The notes below the pieces were generated by a model. That model had not been told where the DNA came from and searched no databases. It saw only the letters and a list, made by a program, of their open reading frames with translations. The translations under genes were made by a program, and so were the position numbers. Shown piece by piece: positions 16,409 through 25,316 of a stretch of DNA of 52,748 nt (positions are counted from its first letter, which is position 1; each line of letters begins with the position of its first letter). Source of the DNA: Ligilactobacillus aviarius. Lineage in GTDB: Bacteria; Bacillota; Bacilli; Lactobacillales; Lactobacillaceae. The stretch spans positions 1 to 52,748 of the forward strand of contig NZ_LWUD01000001.1 of assembly GCF_001654615.1 (NCBI RefSeq), in the 5' to 3' direction.

Positions 16409-17836
16409 TTATAAGTTTGGATCCATCTTGAATGTTAAGCCGGATAGTTCAGTTCCGCGAGTGATCAATTCCGTGATAAATTCCTTTGTCCGTTGGTTGC
16501 AGTGCGCAACGATTTCGTGATTTTGATTCGTCAAGAACTTCGTTAACTCTTCACCCTTTAAATCATGCGCATCAACATAGTCATTGATTTCGTTGACTTT
16601 AGCATGACTCCATTGTGAAAGTTCTTTTTGAAAATCTAAATCATCTTGAATGAAATCAGCATAGTGGCTTTCAACGACCATTGCTAATGTTTCATATAAC
16701 CAGTAAGCGCTGTCAGTTTGCAGATCCATCTTTACGGGCGTATTGCTGTATGAAGGATCCGTATCGTTGGCGTTCGTAAAGAACGGAATGTGCGGACAAA
16801 ATGCAGGGACACCCAACGAAAGCCATTGGACTCCTTCGCCATTTGATTGCATTTCAAGAATGTGCGAGTTGGCAGTCCGCGAAAGTGAAATTGCCCGATA
16901 TTTCTTCCGGTCACGAAGATCACCGTTTCCAAGCGGATCATACTTTGTTTCGTTGTAGTGCGATTTTAAAATATACTGAATGTCTTCAAGCGAAAGTTTC
17001 CGGCTTGGCTTGCAGATAAACGGCATGTTTGGTGATTCAGGTTCCTGCTCGATTTCCGGATTTAAGTACCGTTGAGCAAACCATACCCGGGGTGTGTTGT
17101 AATGGTGGTCTTTTTCGGTATCCGTTCCAAAAATATGACGGAAATTGAATTTCTCTTCATCCGGATTTAAGTGGTTTTGTTCAACGAATTCCTGGATGCC
17201 GTCAGACCACATAAAGTTGTCCGGATCATTAAAATCGATTTCTTCAATTGCGATTTGGTTAGCTGCAACCGCATAGCAATCATCAGGAATGCGAACGGCA
17301 ACCCAATGATGACCAGTTGCGATTTCCATATACCAGACTTCATCGCGGTCGTTAAATTGCACCCCGTTCCCTTCAGCGGCACCATACTTGGCAATTAATT
17401 TACCTAAATATTGAACGCCTTCACGAGCTGAATTAATAAATGGTAGGACAAGGGTCGTCATTGAATCTTCAGCCAACCCATCCTTGTTATATGGATCACA
17501 TGCTAAGACGCGTTCGTTAGCGTAAACACTTTCGGTTGCTGATTCACCAACGCCCTTTTCATTGAAGCCGTCTTCTTCATTGATTCCATCTTCCATCGTG
17601 ACGTTTGGAGTTGAAGAGTACCGGTAGCCGGATTCAGGTAACGGCACCTCAAGTTTGTTATAAGTTGATTTGTAAATTTCTTTGCGACCATTGACTGCAG
17701 GTTGAATCAAAAAGCGCTTAGGATAGATGGCAACGAGCCGATCTTCATTACGGGCAATAAACGTTGAGCCGTTTAATGATGCTTTTTTCCCAACCATGAC
17801 AGATGTGCAGGCTGATTTTTCGATCCGATCGATCAT
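16409..17836 (-). CDS. pepD: C69-family dipeptidase
   Basis: An N-terminal-nucleophile peptidase that splits dipeptides and helps a peptide-fed lactic acid bacterium use amino acids. The 475-aa length fits PepD. Seen: MIDRIEKSACTSVMVGKKAS, in which Cys10 would become the nucleophile after removal of the short propeptide; then NGSTFIARNEDR, EVWYMEIATGHHWVAVRIPDD and VAANQIAI, all typical of family C69. No signal peptide, so it acts in the cytoplasm. A perfect AAAGGAGG precedes the ATG. It is transcribed alone, downstream of the AAA+ ATPase gene with a 51-nt gap, and ends at a shared terminator. Confidence 0.92.
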   Translation of the reverse strand: MIDRIEKSACTSVMVGKKASLNGSTFIARNEDRLVAIYPKRFLIQPAVNGRKEIYKSTYNKLEVPLPESGYRYSSTPNVTMEDGINEEDGFNEKGVGESATESVYANERVLACDPYNKDGLAEDSMTTLVLPFINSAREGVQYLGKLIAKYGAAEGNGVQFNDRDEVWYMEIATGHHWVAVRIPDDCYAVAANQIAIEEIDFNDPDNFMWSDGIQEFVEQNHLNPDEEKFNFRHIFGTDTEKDHHYNTPRVWFAQRYLNPEIEQEPESPNMPFICKPSRKLSLEDIQYILKSHYNETKYDPLGNGDLRDRKKYRAISLSRTANSHILEMQSNGEGVQWLSLGVPAFCPHIPFFTNANDTDPSYSNTPVKMDLQTDSAYWLYETLAMVVESHYADFIQDDLDFQKELSQWSHAKVNEINDYVDAHDLKGEELTKFLTNQNHEIVAHCNQRTKEFITELITRGTELSGLTFKMDPNL

Positions 17837-17887
17837 AAAAGGTTCCTCCTTTGATGTTTAACTTGATTGTAGCACAGATGTGATTGA

Positions 17888-18991
17888 TTAAAACCCAGCA
17901 TCGTCATATTGAGCATACCATTGAACAAAATCTTTAAATAGTGGCAACGTAAATGAAACGTAACCATAGCCAGCAATCCGAATCAGTTGGCTATCAAGTA
18001 AGCGTTGACGGTAGTTTGCAATGTAATTGCTTGGTTTTTCCATCTGTTCACCGATATATTTCATTTTAACCTTATCGTCGGCGCTGCTCGCCATTGCCCG
18101 GACAAATTCACGATCTTGGTATGACAAGTCTTGGTAAATTTTCGTATATGCGTTTCGACTAAGGGCTAATTGATATTCAGGCAATAACTGGTCAATCAAT
18201 TGGTCATTGATTACATCTCCTGCGGCACTGTTTTTCCATACAAGATATCCGAGTAACTGGAAGGCATAAGCGTAACCGCGAGTTAAAAGGGTTAAGCGGT
18301 GCAAAATCGGATTTGCGACTTGACGATTGCCTTCATTAAATTTTTCAGCGAACGCCTTAATTACCGCTTCATGACTTAACGGACTAAGTTCAATGCGGTT
18401 ACTTCTTAAAAGAAAAGTCAAAACACTGTTATTTTGTAATTCAGAAATATTTTCCGGTAATCCAGTCATGATAAGTGCAATTGGTAAATTTTCGCGAATT
18501 AGTAATTGGTATAACGAGGCAAATTCACGAACCTCTTTTGTTGCCTTCACTTCATCAAGGGTAACTAAGACCTTGATCTGCTTTTCAGCAAGCTGATTTA
18601 AAATTTGCTTCAGCATCATTTGATACTGGATGCTTTGAGGAACATCATTTTTTAACTGAAATTCAACCCCTGAAACTTTGATGCTCTTTAATTTACCAAT
18701 TAATTGCTCAAACTTTGAAGTTGCTTCTTGGTAAAGATTATACGTAAGGGTGGGAATCAAATCCTGATTAGTTGTTAAGTCGATGACGATCCAGTGCCCT
18801 TTTTGACGAAGCTGATTACTAATATCGGTCAACAGTGATGTTTTTCCAGAACCGCGAACACCGTAAATGACGGATGTTTGTAATGGAGAGTCGAGATTTG
18901 AGTCAAGCTCACTAATATACTCGTTAACAATTTGATTGCGATCAAGGAAAAGTTGCGGTACCTTTCCAAAGTTTGGATTGAACGGATTCAT
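17888..18991 (-). CDS. Stand-alone AAA+ ATPase, archaeal/Orc1-Cdc6-like type
   Basis: A 367-aa predicted ATPase. Seen: Walker A GVRGSGKTS (residues 44-52), Walker B VLVTLDEV (near 140), a sensor-like LIMTGLPENI, a helical lid, and a C-terminal winged-helix-like region (SYQDREFVRAMASS... NYIANYRQRLLDSQLI). The overall form is that of the archaeal-type ATPase/Cdc6-like group in which ATP hydrolysis is coupled to DNA or partner binding. Its own function is not known to me. Five 10-bp direct repeats stand immediately upstream, one of them inside the ribosome binding site, which suggests DNA binding and self-control. Confidence 0.7.
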   Translation of the reverse strand: MNPFNPNFGKVPQLFLDRNQIVNEYISELDSNLDSPLQTSVIYGVRGSGKTSLLTDISNQLRQKGHWIVIDLTTNQDLIPTLTYNLYQEATSKFEQLIGKLKSIKVSGVEFQLKNDVPQSIQYQMMLKQILNQLAEKQIKVLVTLDEVKATKEVREFASLYQLLIRENLPIALIMTGLPENISELQNNSVLTFLLRSNRIELSPLSHEAVIKAFAEKFNEGNRQVANPILHRLTLLTRGYAYAFQLLGYLVWKNSAAGDVINDQLIDQLLPEYQLALSRNAYTKIYQDLSYQDREFVRAMASSADDKVKMKYIGEQMEKPSNYIANYRQRLLDSQLIRIAGYGYVSFTLPLFKDFVQWYAQYDDAGF

Positions 18992-19003
18992 CGCGGAACC
19001 TCC

Positions 19004-19072
19004 TTTTATAACTCTAATTAACGTTTTATAACTTTTTATAACTTTGGTTTCATTTTATAACTTTTTATAACT
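19004..19072. repeat. Five 10-bp direct repeats (TTTTATAACT) upstream of the AAA+ ATPase
   Basis: Identical copies start at 19004, 19024, 19034, 19053 and 19063: two abutting pairs and one single, spaced by 20, 10, 19 and 10 nt, so all fall on nearly the same helical face. On the minus strand they read AGTTATAAAA and the last one merges into the AAAAGGAGG of the ATPase gene. The layout is that of iterons or a multi-site operator. Confidence 0.85.
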
Positions 19073-19099
19073 TTTGCCAATTAAAGAAACTATTGTGAA

Positions 19100-19142
19100 A
19101 CGGTCAACATTAATTGATTAACCTTGACCGTGCCTGTATTAT
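19100..19142 (+). promoter_or_regulatory. Promoter of the cation efflux gene with flanking inverted repeat
   Basis: TTGATT (19114-19119), 17 nt, TATTAT (19137-19142). A perfect 8-bp inverted repeat ACGGTCAA (19100-19107)/TTGACCGT (19124-19131) brackets the -35, with TTAAT-TG-ATTAA inside. It is a good candidate operator for a metal-sensing repressor encoded elsewhere. Confidence 0.6.
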
Positions 19143-19175
19143 GGAATTAGGAACTCAAAGAAAAGGAGGATCTGA

Positions 19176-20063
19176 ATGGAAACTGAAAATGTAAGTACGG
19201 ACCGTTTCTTCTGGGTAACGGTTTTAAACGTTTTGATTACCGTTGTTGAAATTTTAGGTGGGCTTCTTTCAGGCAGTTTAGCTTTACTTTCTGATGCATT
19301 CCATAATTTAAGCGATTCAGCTTCGATCGTAATTAGTTATATTGCGCAACGAATTGCGACTAAGCCTGAAACGCCCCAGCGAACGTTTGGTTACCGCCGG
19401 GCTGAAATCCTATCAGCGCTCTTAAATGCAGGATTATTGATCGTAATTGCCCTTTTTATCGTAATCGAAGCGGTCAAACGGTTTATGCATCCGGATCACG
19501 TTAACGGTGATATTATGACGGTCGTTGCGGTTGTCGGCTTATTGGCCAACTTTATATCAGCGGGCTTGTTGCATGCGGGAAGCCGCCACAGTTTAAACAT
19601 TAAAGCAACCTATCTTCATATTTTGGCGGATGGGCTGTCATCAATTGGAGTTGTAATTACCGGGATTATTTTGATTTTCTGGCACATTAAATGGCTTGAC
19701 CCAGTTGTTTCGGTTTTGGTTGCCCTCTACATTGCATATGAGGCCCTGCCAATCATTCAAAAGACGATCAACATTTTGATGCAGGCTGCCCCAGATATCG
19801 ATTATGATGCAATCAAAAAAGACATCACAAGTATTCCGCAAGTAAACTCGGTCCACCATGTTCATGCATGGCTCGTTGATGAACATCATACAATGTTTTC
19901 AGCACACATTAACTGTGAAGATATTAAGTTAAGCGAAGTTGAGCCAATTTATCGCCAAATCAGCAAATTGCTTCAAGACAAATATCATATCTCGCACGTT
20001 ACGATTCAAGCCGAATGCCAGCACGGAATTAATGAGAAGATGTTTGATATTGATCGCGACTAA
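19176..20063 (+). CDS. Cation diffusion facilitator, Zn/Co-type efflux protein
   Basis: A metal/proton antiporter exporting zinc or related ions. The 295-aa protein has six transmembrane helices; the metal site is made by HxxxD-type pairs in helix 2 (LLSDAFHNLSDSASI) and helix 5 (YLHILADGLSS). A histidine-bearing cytoplasmic domain follows (VNSVHHVHAWLVDEHHTMFSAHI), which in CDF proteins binds metal and dimerises. The His-rich loop of some CzcD members is absent. AAGGAGG precedes the ATG. It is a single-gene transcript between its own promoter and terminator. Confidence 0.9.
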   Translation: METENVSTDRFFWVTVLNVLITVVEILGGLLSGSLALLSDAFHNLSDSASIVISYIAQRIATKPETPQRTFGYRRAEILSALLNAGLLIVIALFIVIEAVKRFMHPDHVNGDIMTVVAVVGLLANFISAGLLHAGSRHSLNIKATYLHILADGLSSIGVVITGIILIFWHIKWLDPVVSVLVALYIAYEALPIIQKTINILMQAAPDIDYDAIKKDITSIPQVNSVHHVHAWLVDEHHTMFSAHINCEDIKLSEVEPIYRQISKLLQDKYHISHVTIQAECQHGINEKMFDIDRD

Positions 20064-20100
20064 AAAAGTATCTCAACCAATTCGTTGGGATACTTTTTTA
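20063..20100 (+). terminator. Terminator of the cation efflux gene
   Basis: AAAAAGTATCTCAAC pairs with GTTGGGATACTTTTT (one G-T pair), immediately after the stop codon and with T runs on both strands. Confidence 0.8.
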
Positions 20101-20105
20101 GTTCA

Positions 20106-20831
20106 TTAATTTTGAAAGCTATTTATAATTTGGCAAAACCGGTCTGGATGGCTTAATGTAAGTTCCCCATGGCGGTAATTTTTTAAAGGGATAATTCTAG
20201 AATTTATAAACTCTTTGGAAAGGAACTTACTTGATTTAATGATTAGCCTTTCCTCCTTAGTTCCATATGCAATAATAGCTTTTCCTTTGAAATTAATCGG
20301 AATAAGGTTTTGAATATCAAATGCTGTATTGGCCGACAACATATTAACTAAGGTTTGCTCTGACATTTTCTTTACTTCTTGATTGTAAAAACGATTCATT
20401 TTGGGTGGTAAATGTAATGTCATTGCCTGTAATTTATTAAACCAGTTAAAACGCGTTAACGGATAACTTAATTTGGTAAACGGCTTGATCACCTTAGAAA
20501 TGGACTGAGGGAAAGCAGCACAACTTTCTAGTAACAAATCATCACAGATTGCAGGATATTTTGCTACTAACGCTAAAGCGATTTGTGAGCCAAGACTTAA
20601 CCCGGCTAATATCTTTATTTTCCTGTTAAATTTTATAGATATTAGCTCATGGAGTTGATATATCGCATTATCGATCGTTTTAAAGTTAGATAATACATCC
20701 GGAATGATCACATAAAAATTTTTTGTAATTAACGGGATTACTTGATTATAAGCCCATGCTCCTAATCCAGCTCCTGGTAACAAACATAAGACTGGCTTTT
20801 CAGAATTACCATAACTTTTATACGTTAACAT
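20106..20831 (-). CDS. Alpha/beta hydrolase
   Basis: A 241-aa serine hydrolase fold. The nucleophile elbow is AGLSLGS with Ser79; the oxyanion loop LLPGAGLGAWAYNQ is near residues 17-30; the catalytic His is probably H221 in NYRHGELTLSHPDR. Such proteins are esterases, lipases or C-C hydrolases; substrate cannot be read here. It starts 19 nt after the HD-domain gene on the same strand, so they form a two-gene operon. Its codons are more A+T-rich, with fewer CGG arginines, than pepD or cfa, which may mean later acquisition. Confidence 0.78.
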   Translation of the reverse strand: MLTYKSYGNSEKPVLCLLPGAGLGAWAYNQVIPLITKNFYVIIPDVLSNFKTIDNAIYQLHELISIKFNRKIKILAGLSLGSQIALALVAKYPAICDDLLLESCAAFPQSISKVIKPFTKLSYPLTRFNWFNKLQAMTLHLPPKMNRFYNQEVKKMSEQTLVNMLSANTAFDIQNLIPINFKGKAIIAYGTKEERLIIKSSKFLSKEFINSRIIPLKNYRHGELTLSHPDRFCQIINSFQN

Positions 20832-20850
20832 TTAAAAGACGGTCCTTTCC

Positions 20851-21510
20851 CTAATCTTCCAAATTCCATTCCGCTAAAAATTCATCGACAAAATTCCGCA
20901 TTACCTGAGTGCGTTTGTGAGCCATCTTTTTGCCACTTGGCGTATTCATCAAGTCTTCAAGGGTAAAGAGTTTCTCATAAAAATGATTGATCGTTGTTTC
21001 CTGCTTTGTCCGGTATTGATCATGTGAAGTAAGTTTGGTAACCGGAATTCGCGGATCGTAAATTAGATTGTCATGTTTCCCGCCGTATGCAAATGCCCGG
21101 GCAATGCCGATTGCTCCCAGTGCTTCGATTCGGTCGGCATCTTGGACATACTGTCCTTCAAGCGATAATTGATGATGATGTTCAATGTTTTTTGAAAATG
21201 ACATGTTTTGGATCGTGTCAAAAATATTATTTTGGTCTTCACTAGATAATGCTTGAATCGTTGTCAGGTGATGGATTTCTTCTAAGCGGTGTTCAACGTT
21301 ATTCGTAATCTTTTCATCGATCGTGTCATGCAAATATGATGCAATTTGAATGATAAAAATTGCATGAGCATCCCCTTCAGGATGATCAGCAGTATACAGT
21401 TGCACACCGATCCGAGCGACCCGATCCACGTGAAAATAATCGTGACCGGTAATATCGCCGTCTAAACAATTTTTCGCAAAGGTTTTAATTTCAGTTAAAT
21501 CGTAACTCAT
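20851..21510 (-). CDS. HD-domain phosphohydrolase
   Basis: A 219-aa metal-dependent phosphohydrolase of the YedJ-like group. Metal ligands seen: H23 and H27 in TGHDYFHVDRV, H61-D62 in SYLHDTIDE, and a later Asp in VQDADRIEALGAIGIARAF. These enzymes hydrolyse nucleotides or related phosphates; the true substrate is not known. The start is ATG 21510, 6 nt after GGGGAGG; a TTG two codons before would overlap that site. First gene of an operon with the alpha/beta hydrolase. Confidence 0.85.
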   Translation of the reverse strand: MSYDLTEIKTFAKNCLDGDITGHDYFHVDRVARIGVQLYTADHPEGDAHAIFIIQIASYLHDTIDEKITNNVEHRLEEIHHLTTIQALSSEDQNNIFDTIQNMSFSKNIEHHHQLSLEGQYVQDADRIEALGAIGIARAFAYGGKHDNLIYDPRIPVTKLTSHDQYRTKQETTINHFYEKLFTLEDLMNTPSGKKMAHKRTQVMRNFVDEFLAEWNLED

Positions 21511-21548
21511 GGTCAACCTCCCCTTATCTTTATTCCTATTAAAACAAA

Positions 21549-21578
21549 AAACAAAGGAACTTTAAAGCTCCTTTGTTT
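21549..21578 (-). terminator. Terminator after bceB
   Basis: AAACAAAGGA pairs with TCCTTTGTTT around a palindromic CTTTAAAG. It lies between the Bce permease stop codon and the HD-domain gene promoter. Confidence 0.75.
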
Positions 21579-21581
21579 GAT

Positions 21582-23504
21582 TTAGTAAATTCGTTGATTA
21601 ATAATTTGCCGATAAATCCGGGTTGTTAAGAGATAGATCAACAAATAAAAGGCAATCATTGAGACGATCACGCTGCTGCTTACAGCAAGAACCATTTTGA
21701 AATTGTAAATTGAAAAAAGCTTTAAAATACTGCGGATTGCTGGAAATGCAAAGCAGGCATTTATGATTGCTCCTAAAATCGGGAATCCAAAAACCATCAA
21801 AATTTGGCTATGAATGGTTTGACTTGTTTCCCTTTGACTTAATCCGATTTGTTGCATTGTTTGAAAATTTTGACGATCTTCAAGCCCTTCAGCGATTTGT
21901 TTGTAGTAAATCATCATGGTTGTAATGATTAGAAGAATAATACTGATAATTACTCCTAAGAACAAGAAACTACCAAAAATTGGCGTAAGTTGAGTTTCCG
22001 TTAAATACTTTGAAGTATATTCAGTATTTGATAGCCCAAGTTTAGTTTGAAGAATCGAAGCAAAGCGTAAATTCTCACGAGTTGTTCCCTTTGTATTGAG
22101 GAATGTTAAGTAGATTAGGGGCTCGTTCGTTAATTTTTGAAAACCATCGATGTCTTTAACAATTACAAATGCTGGTTGCACGATACTATGGTCATAATTT
22201 GCAAACAAGTTAAATGTTTTAATTGACCGTAAGTTTAAACGTTGACCACCAATATTTAGAGTTGTTGGTTTGGTTTTTACATCTGGACAATAGAATAACG
22301 CCTCATTTTTATTCAATTTGATATTGGTATGTTGTGCTTTGTTATAATCCGCAAGTGAAACAAACGTTAACTGATATTTTGCAGATTGAATATCGCCTTG
22401 TTCAAATTGACCTCCCTTTAAGTTTCCCCAAATTGGAGTTGTCATTTTGGCTTGATGCTCAACATGAGCCTGAACGTGGTATGTTTTTGAACATTCTGCA
22501 ATTGTTTCCCGTTGACCTGCTGTTAATGGACGATTGGTTGTAAGTGTAATGTCACTTGGACACCACAATTTAACGATTCTTTCTTTCCCGACTTCCATAC
22601 TGACGCTACCGATTAAAACAACGATGATTGCAGAACATAATAAACAAATTGAAGCTAAACTTATGCCATTTGATTTCATTCGATGAAGCATTCCTGAAAC
22701 TGAAATTAAATGCCGTGATTGATAATAAAAGTGCTTGTTCTTTTGAAGTAATTTAAGCAATAAAATGCTGAAAGAACTAAATACTAGATAAGTTCCAAAA
22801 ACAACCAGAAAAACGGCCATCATAAATTTAGCAATTGCCATCATGGTTGGTTGCGTTGTTACGGCTAAATAATATCCACTTCCTAGAATAATAACTCCAA
22901 GAATTCCTGAAAACACGGGAGCTTTAATCGCCTTTTCTTGATTTGAAGCGGCTTTCCAAAGATCAAGCGGATTAACCTTTTTTAATTGAGAAAAGCGAAT
23001 AAATAAGAGTAACAGAAAAATTACGAAGAACATTATGAGCGTAATTTGAGTAGCCCCAGTTACTGAAGAGTACTTGAATTCTTTAATATTAAGCATCCGC
23101 TGTAATGTCATAAACGAAAAACGGTTAAAATTGATTCCAAGAATTAATCCGATGACGGCGGAGATTAAGTAATTAGCAATCAATCGAATTGTGATGACGA
23201 CTTTCAAGTTTTGGTTTGTAAATCCTAAAATGTTGTACAACCCTAATTCACGTGTTTCAGATTTTGACAAAATATGATCAACATAAATCATAAAGATAAC
23301 GGATATTGAAATTAATAAGCAAAGTGTTAATTTGATTAATCCTTGTAGCTGACTGCCAAACATTGAATTTTTGATACTTTGATTTTGTAAAATCGAAAAT
23401 AAAATGTAGTTGGATGCGAACAGAATGGATGTTGCGATAATGTATGGAAAGTAATATTTCTTATTTTTCCAAATTCCATCCGTTGCGAGTTTAATGTAAG
23501 TCAT
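21582..23504 (-). CDS. bceB: BceB-type ABC transporter permease
   Basis: Membrane part of a peptide-antibiotic detoxification transporter that frees lipid II-cycle intermediates from drugs such as bacitracin or lantibiotics and signals flux to its kinase. The 640-aa protein has the BceB layout: about ten helices and a large external domain (roughly residues 310-510) between helices 7 and 8, then MIYYKQIAEGLEDRQNFQTMQQIGLSQRE in the FtsX-like region. Its start overlaps the ATPase gene by 14 nt, showing translational coupling. Which drug it recognises is set by the external domain and cannot be read here. Confidence 0.9.
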   Translation of the reverse strand: MTYIKLATDGIWKNKKYYFPYIIATSILFASNYILFSILQNQSIKNSMFGSQLQGLIKLTLCLLISISVIFMIYVDHILSKSETRELGLYNILGFTNQNLKVVITIRLIANYLISAVIGLILGINFNRFSFMTLQRMLNIKEFKYSSVTGATQITLIMFFVIFLLLLFIRFSQLKKVNPLDLWKAASNQEKAIKAPVFSGILGVIILGSGYYLAVTTQPTMMAIAKFMMAVFLVVFGTYLVFSSFSILLLKLLQKNKHFYYQSRHLISVSGMLHRMKSNGISLASICLLCSAIIVVLIGSVSMEVGKERIVKLWCPSDITLTTNRPLTAGQRETIAECSKTYHVQAHVEHQAKMTTPIWGNLKGGQFEQGDIQSAKYQLTFVSLADYNKAQHTNIKLNKNEALFYCPDVKTKPTTLNIGGQRLNLRSIKTFNLFANYDHSIVQPAFVIVKDIDGFQKLTNEPLIYLTFLNTKGTTRENLRFASILQTKLGLSNTEYTSKYLTETQLTPIFGSFLFLGVIISIILLIITTMMIYYKQIAEGLEDRQNFQTMQQIGLSQRETSQTIHSQILMVFGFPILGAIINACFAFPAIRSILKLFSIYNFKMVLAVSSSVIVSMIAFYLLIYLLTTRIYRQIINQRIY

Positions 23505-24258
23505 TGTGATCCCCTTCTTGAATTGCTAATGCTGCTTGTGATATTTGACTTAAAAATTGGTTTTCAGAATTTTGACCGCGATTTAATTCATGAAATACAA
23601 TTCCGTCTTTGATGAAAATTACCTTTTTGGAATAGCTTGCAGCTAATGCGCTATGCGTTACCATCATAATTGTTTGACCATTTTGATTGATCGTTTGAAA
23701 AAGTCGGAGAAGCCGTTCTGAATTACTTGAGTCTAAAGCCCCGGTCGGTTCGTCTGCCAAAATTAATTCTGGATTGGTAATCAATGCCCGGGCAATTGCA
23801 ATTCGTTGTTTTTGTCCACCAGAGATTTCGTAAGGATACCGTTCTAATAACTTATTAATTCCGAGCTGTTGCGCAATTGGAGTAATCCGTTTCTCCATTT
23901 CTGGGTACTTAACCTTAGATAAAACAAGGGGCAAGAAAATATTATCCTTATTGGTTAAAGTATCTAGTAAATTAAACTGCTGAAAGATAAATCCAAGATG
24001 CTCCCGCCGAAACTGGGCTCGTTTCTTTTCTTTAAGCGTCATTAAGTCTGTTCCATTCAAGACGATTTGTCCGCTTGTCGCTTGTTCCAAAGTAGCAATA
24101 ATATTTAAAAGGGTTGATTTCCCCGCTCCCGATTCGCCCATAATAGCAATAAAATCTCCCGTTTCAACATTTAAACTAATGTCTTTTAATGCTTCAACCT
24201 GATTAGGACGATTTTCATTAAAAATTTTCTGAAGATGATTGATTTCTAATAGATTCAT
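23491..24258 (-). CDS. bceA: BceA-type ABC transporter ATPase
   Basis: Cytoplasmic ATPase of the Bce module, 255 aa. Seen: Walker [10 protein letters not shown] (41-49), Q-loop [13 protein letters not shown], signature ISGGQKQR, Walker [13 protein letters not shown] and the switch His in [12 protein letters not shown]. It belongs to the MacB/LolD-like ATPase branch used with FtsX-type permeases. GGGG lies 7 nt before ATG 24258. It is separated from the kinase gene by a terminator-like stem followed by a -10 sequence, so its transcription can differ from that of bceRS. Confidence 0.93.
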   Translation of the reverse strand: MNLLEINHLQKIFNENRPNQVEALKDISLNVETGDFIAIMGESGAGKSTLLNIIATLEQATSGQIVLNGTDLMTLKEKKRAQFRREHLGFIFQQFNLLDTLTNKDNIFLPLVLSKVKYPEMEKRITPIAQQLGINKLLERYPYEISGGQKQRIAIARALITNPELILADEPTGALDSSNSERLLRLFQTINQNGQTIMMVTHSALAASYSKKVIFIKDGIVFHELNRGQNSENQFLSQISQAALAIQEGDHNDLH

Positions 24259-24293
24259 TTTAAAACCCCATTTCTACCTTGATTTCATTAATT

Positions 24294-24345
24294 ATTATAA
24301 AAAGGTTCTTGCTAGCTTTGTACTTACAGTTTTAGCAAGAACCTT
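24294..24345 (-). promoter_or_regulatory. Terminator-like stem and promoter between bceS and bceA
   Basis: AAGGTTCTTGCTA (24302-24314) and its complement (24333-24345) form a perfect 13-bp stem with an 18-nt loop, followed on the minus strand by TTTTTATAATAATT. The loop holds TGTAC-TTACA, a 10-nt imperfect palindrome; TATAAT (24294-24299) has no good -35, as is usual for activator-dependent Bce promoters. The stem may end bceRS transcripts, and the palindrome may bind BceR. Confidence 0.65.
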
Positions 24346-24353
24346 ACAATTTG

Positions 24354-25316
24354 TTATTTTTGAATTAGTTTGGAAACGAGCGATAAATTAACCGTCGTTC
24401 CATGATTTTCAACTGATTGAATATTAATTCCGATATTAAGCTTTTGGCAAATTTGATTAACGATGTACAATCCTAAACCACTAGCATTTTCATTTTGGCG
24501 GGTATTTTTCCCAATGTATCCAGCTTTAAAGATTTCCGGCAGATCGGCAGCTTGAATTCCAATACCATTATCGATGATTTTTAAAACATTACCTTGAAGT
24601 TCGATTTTAATCTGTCCATTATCATTTGAATATTTAATCGCATTCAGTAACAGTTGCTCAAGCACTATTTTTAGCCATTTTTCATCGGTAAGGTAAGTTA
24701 CGCTTGGAAGATTATTTTGAACCGTCAAATTTTTATCAATTGCCATTTCCATCAAGTTCTTTAAACAATGGTTGCATTCATCTTTCAAATTGACCTCTTT
24801 AAAATGAATATCACTATTGAAACTTTTGATCCGTTCATATGTTAGAAGCAAGTCCAATTGACTTTGAATAATTCTAACCTGTTTTTGCAATTTATTGTTT
24901 GAATTTTGATGATCATCATCAAGCATCAGTTTCATGCGCGTCAATGGAGTTTTGATTTCGTGGGACCATAAACGAATATAGTCTTCACGTTCCTTTTGAT
25001 TAAGCAATTCTCGATTTCGTTCATCATTTACTTTTTGCTTTAAACTTTGGAGTTCTTTTAAATAAAGTTGATCACGCATAAAAACATCTGATTGACGGTA
25101 GTCATGATGGTGTAGCTTTTTTCTGACGTAAAAATACCTGTATTCAGCAACGAAAATAAGTAATAATCCAAATGGCCATGTAAATTGGACAAACGCCAGA
25201 ACCAAAACCCATTTTAGGTTGTAAAGGTAAACAAAGAAAGCAAAAATTAAAATAAGGATTAAATACGTAATGATGTATGGGATACTAACTTTGATCGCTT
25301 CTTTTAATTTATCCAT
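24354..25316 (-). CDS. bceS: BceS-type intramembrane-sensing histidine kinase
   Basis: Sensor kinase of 320 aa with two N-terminal helices (about 12-30 and 36-56) and almost no external loop, the mark of kinases that sense through their ABC transporter. H-box SHEIKTPLTRMK with His119; N-box LLLNAIKYSNDNG; G-boxes DNGIGI and GLGLYIVNQI. Its start overlaps the regulator gene by 13 nt, so they are translationally coupled. Confidence 0.92.
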   Translation of the reverse strand: MDKLKEAIKVSIPYIITYLILILIFAFFVYLYNLKWVLVLAFVQFTWPFGLLLIFVAEYRYFYVRKKLHHHDYRQSDVFMRDQLYLKELQSLKQKVNDERNRELLNQKEREDYIRLWSHEIKTPLTRMKLMLDDDHQNSNNKLQKQVRIIQSQLDLLLTYERIKSFNSDIHFKEVNLKDECNHCLKNLMEMAIDKNLTVQNNLPSVTYLTDEKWLKIVLEQLLLNAIKYSNDNGQIKIELQGNVLKIIDNGIGIQAADLPEIFKAGYIGKNTRQNENASGLGLYIVNQICQKLNIGINIQSVENHGTTVNLSLVSKLIQK

